Assembly: GCF_003054445.1 (NCBI RefSeq)
Contig: NC_042508.1
Coordinates: 2,477,748-2,541,747 of the forward strand
DNA length: 64,000 bases
Direction of reading: 5' to 3'
DNA from: Pichia kudriavzevii
Taxonomy: Eukaryota > Ascomycota > Pichiomycetes > Pichiales > Pichiaceae
The translations under genes and the position numbers were made by a program. The notes under the pieces are model-generated. The model was not told the origin of the DNA and made no database searches. It worked only from the letters and a program-made list of their open reading frames with translations. Position 1 is the first letter of the stretch. Each line of letters opens with the position of its first letter. Below, piece by piece: positions 57,601 to 64,000 of this stretch.

Positions 57601-59217
57601 CACACTGTACCAGACAAAGAAAAAATTGAGTACGTTGATGAAGTTATAAAGATTCTAAACATGGAGGAATATTCAGATTCCATTACAGGCGAATCTGGTT
57701 ATGGTTTGAATGTTGAACAGAGAAAGAAACTATCTATTGCTACCGAGCTCGTCGCAAAACCATCATTATTGTTATTTTTGGATGAACCTACGTCTGGTCT
57801 AGATTCCCAGTCTTCATGGGCTATTGTCCAAGTTTTAAAGGATTTGGCACGTGCCGGTCAAGCTATTTTGTGTACTATCCACCAGCCGTCGGCAACATTG
57901 TTTGAAGAGTTCGACAAGTTGTTACTTTTGAGGAGAGGTGGTCAGACTGTTTACTTTGGTGATATTGGTAAAAATTCAGAAACTCTGTTGAACTATTTTG
58001 AACAGCAAGGAGCAAGAAAATGTTCGCCAACCGAAAACCCTGCAGAGTATATCCTAGAAGCAATCGGTGCCGGTTCCATCTCTGCTACCGAAGATTGGAA
58101 TGAAAAATGGCTTCAATCTGAACAGTGTGCTGCTGTCACTCAAGAAATTGCCAACCTTATTGCTGAAACATCGAAGTTGCCTGCATCTGACAACTCCGAA
58201 CTTACCTCAAAGTTTGCTGCTCCATATATTGTCCAGTTTCGTGAAGTTTTTAGGAGAACATTTTTGCAATTTTACAGAAGTTTACCTTATATCATGGCAA
58301 AGTTTATGTTGTTTTTAGTCGGTGGTTTGCTAGCTGGATTTTCATTCTGGAACAGTAAGCATAGTGTAGTGGGTATGCAAAATGTCATGTTTGCCTGTTT
58401 TCTTGCTGTTGTTGTTGCTGCCCCATTAATCAACCAAATCCAGGAGAAGGCCATTGCGTCTCGAGAATTGTATGAGGTTAGAGAATCCAAATCTAATACT
58501 TTCCACTGGTCCTTGTTAATGATATGCCAATACTTGACAGAAATTCCATTCTCCATTATATTTTCTACGATTTACTTCATTTGCTGGTACTTCCCGATTC
58601 AATTGGATAATTCAGCTGCTAGATGTGGTATGTGGTGGTTCACTTATTGTATCTTCTTCCAACTGTATTACGTTTCATTAGGGCTTGCAATTGTTTATTC
58701 ATCCCCTGATTTGCCATCTGCCAATGTTCTTACCGGTTTAGCTTTGAATTTTATTATTTCTTTCTGTGGTGTTGTTCAAACACCAAAACTAATGCCTGGG
58801 TTCTGGAAGTTTATGTGGAGGCTTTCACCTTTCACGTATTTCATGGATAACTTTTTGTCTCTTGGACTACACGAACGTGTAGTCGAATGCTCCAAACAAG
58901 AATACAATTACTTACAACCTCCAAGTGGATCAACGTGTGGCGATTATTTAGCAAACTACTTCAAAACGAACAATGGTTACGTTAATAATCCAAATGCAAC
59001 CTCTGATTGTGCCGTCTGTCTATACAGAGTAGGAGATGAATATTTGAAGAGTGTTGGAATGTCGTATAGCCATAGATGGAGAAATGTTGGTTTCTACTGT
59101 GTCTACATTGGATTTAATGTTTGTGCAATGGCTGGTCTTTATTACATCCTAAGAGTAAGAAAGATGAACGTTACTAGTCCTTTTGTTTCACTAGCAAAGA
59201 GGTTCCAAAAAAAATAA
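54643..59217 (+). CDS. PDR-type ABC multidrug transporter (Pdr5/Cdr1/Abc1 family)
   Basis: A 1,524-residue full-length pump with the order NBD1-TMD1-NBD2-TMD2 of the fungal PDR family. NBD1 has the fungal variant Walker A GRPGAGCSS (199-207, Cys in place of Lys), the canonical signature SGGQRKR (315-321) and a Walker B ending FDNATRGLD. NBD2 has a canonical Walker A GESGAGKTT (917-925, K923) but a degenerate signature NVEQRKKLS. This asymmetric arrangement is standard for Pdr5-like pumps, with one hydrolytic site. Two sets of about six spans (about 520-790 and 1210-1500) and a large Cys-containing last extracellular loop fit plasma-membrane drug efflux, including azoles. In Pichia kudriavzevii, Abc1 and Abc11 are of this type; which gene this is I cannot tell. 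Confidence 0.93.
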   Translation: MSSVSDSSVGKRDVPSACEKMQHNSSNASDGINSFHPGYQNQNEDFNDEVINIHRAITRESHFNEAIGTNDNQVLQRLSTLSRTLSHMTAADMKSFKIDENDFDLKAILKFMAHKNEENGIKTKNCEVVFKDLTITGKNTSASVVKDVTDVFFPPYAFIRNRIEARRNAFDFKKLPKTRKIVKDATGYLLPGTMTLVLGRPGAGCSSLLKVLSGETKTYIGYEGEISYGGIPSDVMFKDHKNQLIYNPELDVHFPYLTVEETMQFAIGCKTPNIRINNVSRKEYINTIKDLYLTLFGLKHVEKTLVGNDFVRGISGGQRKRVSIAEAMVTKGTVFCFDNATRGLDASTALEFAESLRTSTNITETTSVVTIYQASENIYKLFDYVTVLYLGRQVYFGPIDQAVDFFYRMGYEKPSRQTTPEFLTAVTDPLARNIRAGFKQSEIPQTADEFEQYWKNSPEYADLVRTVDSKLQYANGSETHQNFKDVAVAEKQKWTSSKSPYIINFVEQLKLCCERRFHNLVNNKAYTLTLVFAAVIQSLIIGSLYYNTTEETIGAFSRGGVLFFSCLYFAIMSLAETADLFMDKPILNKQFCYTMYRPSAELIAKQLVSFPVRCLAITCFSLIIYFLSNLKREAGSFFIYYLFVNLIVQAVVSLFTLLASLMPDLSAANGINGITMMSMIVYSSYMIQRPSMWWWFKWFSYCNPVLYAFESMILSEFRGRVMPCSETQLIPSGPSYSSINPLINQVCGFVGAAPSKELYNGRNDVDGMIYLKLAFQYTWGHMWRNFGIMFAFIFGYLSINAILVENYNPIVASSDKLLFIHGANIPTSLLEAIGVTDNTVDPESNAGIKEKSEDEINDEISESRRSTTNLENQKLGSSDIFMWQNVDYVVPYDGEDRKLLDNVQGYVLPGTLTALMGESGAGKTTLLNVLSRRVDVGVVSGDMLINGKPIDSSFERRTGYVQQQDLHIAELTVRESLIFSARLRRPHTVPDKEKIEYVDEVIKILNMEEYSDSITGESGYGLNVEQRKKLSIATELVAKPSLLLFLDEPTSGLDSQSSWAIVQVLKDLARAGQAILCTIHQPSATLFEEFDKLLLLRRGGQTVYFGDIGKNSETLLNYFEQQGARKCSPTENPAEYILEAIGAGSISATEDWNEKWLQSEQCAAVTQEIANLIAETSKLPASDNSELTSKFAAPYIVQFREVFRRTFLQFYRSLPYIMAKFMLFLVGGLLAGFSFWNSKHSVVGMQNVMFACFLAVVVAAPLINQIQEKAIASRELYEVRESKSNTFHWSLLMICQYLTEIPFSIIFSTIYFICWYFPIQLDNSAARCGMWWFTYCIFFQLYYVSLGLAIVYSSPDLPSANVLTGLALNFIISFCGVVQTPKLMPGFWKFMWRLSPFTYFMDNFLSLGLHERVVECSKQEYNYLQPPSGSTCGDYLANYFKTNNGYVNNPNATSDCAVCLYRVGDEYLKSVGMSYSHRWRNVGFYCVYIGFNVCAMAGLYYILRVRKMNVTSPFVSLAKRFQKK

Positions 59218-62200
59218 ATAATCTTGATTTCCTTTTTTAATGTATTTAGTTTTCATTTCTCGTAAGTCTACAAGAGAAATACCTAGTATTTAATAGCTTG
59301 AAAACCCATCTTGTCTTTTTATAGTTCAGGTCGATATCATGCTGTTCATATTAGTATTCAGTGGATTTTCAAAAAGGAGCATTGACCCTGGTCTTTGCCT
59401 TTAAACTCACATAATAGCTGTAGCACGACGTGTTTGCCCAATCAACTTATCCATGCATACCTTGCTTTCTGAAGAGTAGAATCTCTCAAGTATCAGCGTA
59501 TCATCGTGTTCTTGTTTATAACTTAAACAAGGGTTGGCTCGATCCTTCCTACTGTGTTTTTATATGTGCTGATACGCCATTTACACAAGTCATGGAGTAT
59601 AAAAGGACTCTTTTAATATTGCTATATCTTCGATGTTTTGCTATCAATGTTTTTTTCACCAACCAAAAAAAAGAGGCTATGAATTGTCTGATTTATTATC
59701 CCGGTACGAAACTCTTGAAATCTTCTCACTAACTATCCTTTTGTACTAAATGATTGATCTTGTAAAAGTTTGGAAATTTACAAACAAAAAAACCGCGTTT
59801 CCAAGAAATTCGGCTATTGTGTTTTTTACAGCCTCGGCTATCGGGTGTATATGCGCGTATCTTTCTCAAAACACCAAAAGGGAGACTTTATTTTTATCTT
59901 TCGGCGATGTTTGTTTTGACTGTTTACAATATTACGTCTTTTTTGATGGTATGTAAATGGACCACACATACACTATGTCGACCAGGTATTGCAGCCCTAA
60001 AATGTACTGCTTTTGCCTACACACAATCATCATCTGATTTTGACATTCGTAACTTTAGTGTTTTCATCAAAACACACTACTGTTTGATTACTGCAATCCT
60101 AGTCTACTCAGTCATCTAATATTTGGCAACTGATTGCTTTGAATCCATAGGGTTTAAACTAATTGAGGGTATACATTGATTTCATCTCCTAGTTTTGAAC
60201 AACTAGACAGTTTATTTTTTGGTATTTATCCGCTGATTTTATACGAACACTGTTATGGTATGTATACTTATATCCTGAATGTTTTTGCCTTTTGTTGAGG
60301 GAGTACTAACAAAGACTTAACTTTTGAATATGGATAGTTACAAAGGGAATCAGGGCAAACACTACTGTCTAGTACGAGTGTATGGTAATTGAAGAGTCTA
60401 AAAAAGGCGTTTATTCTACGTTCTGCCCTTTACTTGTTTGGTATTCCAGCAAATGTCACTGGACACCAATTTATTGTTGACAAATAGAAAATATTCGATG
60501 CAACCTAACTCATGGTTATAGATCAGTTACAAGCTCTATATGAAACCTCACGGCAACAAACTAAAGTGGGAAATCCACTACTCTGCAACCGGTATTTGTA
60601 GTTGCTTACATGATTTTAGCAAACGCTTTCAGATTGCAATCAAAGCATGAGGCTTTTGGTTGAAATGAAGTTACAATACATATTTGTGTGATGAATTAGA
60701 ACATTGTTAGAAGGTCTTATTCATTGGGAAAAATCTCTATCCGGTTTTGAGGTGATGTGATGATGCTCATTTATTATACCTTTGACTACACTAAACAGAT
60801 ATCAGGCTAATGATGGAACTATCATAATTGAAAATGCTGTACATGTTTATGAGCAAACTATTTTAGTTTCTTTGAGGATATACGTGCTACACAAATGCCT
60901 GAAACTTTTGGTGGTTTATTCAGAATTTGTTCGATTTGTTGGGAGATGTTTTTAAAGTTTTTCTAGAATGCTGATGTTTTCAGCACTCCAAACTAAAGTT
61001 GTACTTGGATGTACTCAAGAGACTACTGTTCATATTGGTCGAAACGTTTTTTGTCATTCTCATACAAAACCACTCATTCCATAACTTTTGGACGCACTTT
61101 CTGCTGATATTTTGTATTGATTTCCGTTTGTGGATATAGGGCCTGGAATTATTGAACCGATTATAAGATAGCCAGGCTGGTGTGTTTACTTAGTAACAAG
61201 TTGCATGCTGCATTTTTCTGCCTTTTGTTGATTACAAGGAGCTCATATTTTTGTGTCTTGAACAACACTTATTTGGCTTTAGATCAAACGCCCGAAAAAC
61301 CATATTTGAAAGCGCAGCATTAATGTTTAGGATGCCTTGACGATTTGAATATAGCCAATGCATTTTATACGAGATTCTTTTTGAGAGGATCTTCAAAGTG
61401 TTGGAGGAGTATCAAGGGAAGGAGCTGGAGTTTGATATTCCGAGCAAACTAATTATACTAGAAGAAACTATTCACTAGAGATTAGGCTTTGTTTTTGCCA
61501 CTAATGCAGTGCCATAGTGGAGACCAGACTTTTAGTCTCCGATATATGTTTCTAACTCTTTTTGTGTTATGGAAGTGTATGGTCCAGCCAACCAAAATTG
61601 CCTCAGAATATGTTGCTGTTTTTGATTGCAGATCTTACCATATATTATTGATACTTATCCTACGCCGTGAGTTTATCGGGCTTTCACGTGTACGCCATTC
61701 CAAGTTGATTGACTAGTCAGGTGGTATAATACCATTTATTGGCGTTTTGTATCTCGATGTATTAATACAGTATTTTGGCTTAGGTTTTTGAAATCATTCT
61801 AACATTGTCGGTTCAGAGCTGTTGAGTTTCCAGTAAAGTCAAAACCCACTTGTTTTAGTGTTGACTGGTTGACCAATTACCGTTGTCTTTTTGGCTAGGT
61901 TGACAGCGATACGTTTTTGCATTTAAAAAACATCACATCCCATCAGTATACCGTTAATGGAGGCGGTTAAAAAAGGGCCATTTTAGAGTAAGCGGTAAGT
62001 ATGCCTATACAAGGACACAAGGGCTATTCAAGTTAGTTTATTATTTTGTTGAATTTACACAACAAAGTTGTTCATTTAGCTACTGTTCTGATTTCTATAC
62101 CATTGTCAGGTTTGGAATGCTAGCACACCTACTTCATCTTCATACAAACGACGATTATTAATGTCACTTCAACTTCCCAAATGGTTTGAGTACCTTCTAC

Positions 62201-64000
62201 AGGATCTTTAGCAAATTCTATCTTAATTCTACTAGTTGAAGGTTTTTCTTACTAGTTCCATTTGTTTATGCGTGATTTCTTCTGTGTCAAAGTCTACTAC
62301 TTAGATCCAAACTAATACTTTTCAAGGTTACTAAATATTTGCCAGCTCATTGCGTATTAATGTTCAGTTTTAAAGCCTACAGTTGTGCAGCAATGAAATT
62401 CAGAATAGCTTAAAATAGTGCTGAGTATAGAAAGAGCAAGTGGTAGTGGTAGTTTGGATAGTGAGTAAAAGTTGAAAAGAATTTGCCAGCAATAGAGGAG
62501 AATATATCAAGGCAAACGAAAGAGACAGTTTGGTTTGTACTTTCGTTTGGTGAGAATGGTGCTTACTTCTGTACCTCACTGCTTTATTGTGATATACTAC
62601 AAACAAATGGTGCATTATTCTATTTCCACATTTGCGTTTTTATGAAAAACTTGCTATTTTCTCAAGTATTACCCAAAAATAAGTGTTTCTCAGCAATGTT
62701 GTTATTGGATAATGATTTGTCTATTATTTTGCAACGGATATACGATTACCACATTGCGAATGTTTAGCTATTAACAGCATGTTGCCAACTTCTAGCAATT
62801 TCGTCGGTTTGCAACAGGTAATGAATTAATCGTGTCTATTCTTAATATTTGTGATAATAAGCATGAAGTTAGATTGAAGCTTGATTAAATTGTGGATAAA
62901 GTGAACGGTTTAACTTTCTCGACCACTAAAGGATGAGTTTTAGTTGTGCCGTAGATGAAACTATAGTGGTGGTAGTCTTCATCAAGAGTTTTTGAGCTTC
63001 AGCTTTTACGTTCAGCTTTGTTGTGATCATTGTGGAAATGTATTCTAAGAGATGCTCGTATGGTAAAAAGGGACCTCCCAACAGGGCGTCAGCTTTCAAT
63101 CAATAGACATGCATGTTGGAATAATTTGAGTTTTGGATATTGAAGGTTTTATTCTTTGTGCTAACAGGCTAACTTTATTAAGCTAAACTAGTAAATGGGA
63201 CATTTGTTCTGTGTCAGCTCTGAAACCTGTTCAGACTAGATATTAGTTTTGCGTGTGCTTCCAACTTAGTCATGGAAACGAATGAGTATTGGCCTGGCAA
63301 TTTGGAGTAGACCTATTCTAAATGCTGATGGATGTTCCGTGTTAATAGCTGCTGGTCTCTAGTTTTCGGTTAAGACAGCAGGCTCTCTGTGCCTATACTT
63401 GTTAAGCTGATTATTTTTTATGGGTTCCTCGGACCAGTGATACACTTCTAATTGGGGGCTAGTCTTAGTCCATTTTTGGAACGGTGTCTAATATTTGACT
63501 GTTTTTACTATGTGATGTGGCCTGAATATTTGCTGCTCTTGTGTCAACACCGTTTTTTTCTTGGTTAAGTATGGTCTATTATTCAACGTGTTCTAGGTTG
63601 CAACCTCTGGAATTCTGTGTTTAATCCGATCTAATACTACACATCTATAGTAGTAGTACTGCGCGTTTTAGATACCAGTTAGTATCGTCGTCTGATGTCA
63701 AGGATATTTCAAATGGTGTTTATCTTAACCAAACCTAAGAATATTGGTTAATGTAATGTTCACTTAGTGTTTGTTGAAGCTCTCCAGTCTCCTTCACAGA
63801 TTGATGCACAACATCCATTGTGGTTTGCTTAATGATAACCACGGTTTTTGTCAACGTGTTATATCGTCCCCAGAAATACATTCAGAATTGGTTTAATCTT
63901 GTTACCTCGATTTATGAAAGGAGCTATTGTTCAATTGCTGGTGAAATATTTAGATACTATTTATGTTTGGCCATCCCGGATATTCAGTATATGTGAAGTG
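59218..64000. other. 4.8 kb region without a credible gene at the right end
   Basis: No frame longer than about 100 codons, and none with coding character. By eye the base composition differs from the other intergenic stretches: fewer long A/T runs, a less extreme AT content and an excess of G+T over A+C on the plus strand. I found no tRNA, LTR copy, long tandem repeat or long inverted repeat. It could be a decayed gene region, flanking DNA of a regional centromere, a subtelomere, or a long noncoding transcript. Confidence 0.5.

Noticed and set aside
59430-60119. Three frames of 68-100 codons after the ABC transporter
   Set aside because: They overlap each other in different frames, have no conserved motifs, and lie in a region with no other coding signs.
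61518-61539. Short hairpin GGAGAC...GTCTCC
   Set aside because: Only 6 bp with a 10-base loop; expected by chance in several kilobases.
1-64000. CRISPR arrays, rRNA operons, bacterial-type operons or ribosome binding sites
   Set aside because: None seen; gene structure is that of a yeast nuclear chromosome.

Overview
The window is nuclear DNA of a budding yeast outside Saccharomyces, most likely of the Pichia/Brettanomyces group (Pichiaceae). The evidence is as follows. Spliceosomal introns carry GTATGT and TACTAAC signals. A CTG codon (5887-5889) sits at an invariant Leu of ribosomal protein eL19, which argues for the standard genetic code. A CIA30-type complex I assembly factor is present, a family absent from Saccharomyces. 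Gene order matches Saccharomyces cerevisiae (Sc) in an unduplicated, pre-whole-genome-duplication arrangement. Species assignment is inference; Pichia kudriavzevii or a relative would fit.

Layout. 0-11.1 kb: an edge fragment, a beta-rich protein interrupted by an in-frame TGA, two small basic proteins, RPL19 with a two-nucleotide first exon, an unknown Ser-rich protein and MAK21. 11.2-16.3 kb: a tRNA-Tyr and, beginning 12 bp upstream of it, a complete Ty3/Gypsy retrotransposon with apparently identical 260-bp LTRs, a 5-bp target duplication and intact gag and pol. 16.3-18.6 kb: AT-rich DNA without genes. 18.6-32 kb: an arrestin-like adaptor, ARO10, AFI1, YRA1, COI1, ANT1, ORT1, RPP2 and NKP1; most of these interleave two Sc regions (YDR380-383 and YOR129-130). 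32-52 kb: UTP14, a YHR112C-like PLP enzyme, an F-box-like protein, TFC6-like, UBA4, an ERP p24 protein, ESF1, RTC5, an SFL1/MGA1-type HSF factor, CIA30, KEI1 and RIO1. This again interleaves YDR362-367 with YOR118-119 and carries the YHR110-112 trio. 52-54.6 kb: tRNA-Ala and a long intergenic region. 54.6-59.2 kb: a full PDR-type ABC drug exporter. 59.2-64 kb: nearly 5 kb without a credible gene.

The genes are mainly housekeeping: ribosome assembly (MAK21, UTP14, ESF1, RIO1), ribosomal proteins (RPL19, RPP2), mRNA export, mitochondrial transport and assembly, and tRNA thiolation. Candidate Cbf1 boxes lie before both ribosomal protein genes, and a CCG-N7-CCG-N7-CCG element of Aro80 type lies before ARO10.

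The most striking element is the gag-pol junction of the retrotransposon. A Rous-sarcoma-type slippery heptamer (A AAT TTA) is followed after 9 nt by sequence that folds on paper into a near-ideal H-type pseudoknot. This predicts -1 frameshifting in a Ty3-class element, where Ty3 itself uses +1.
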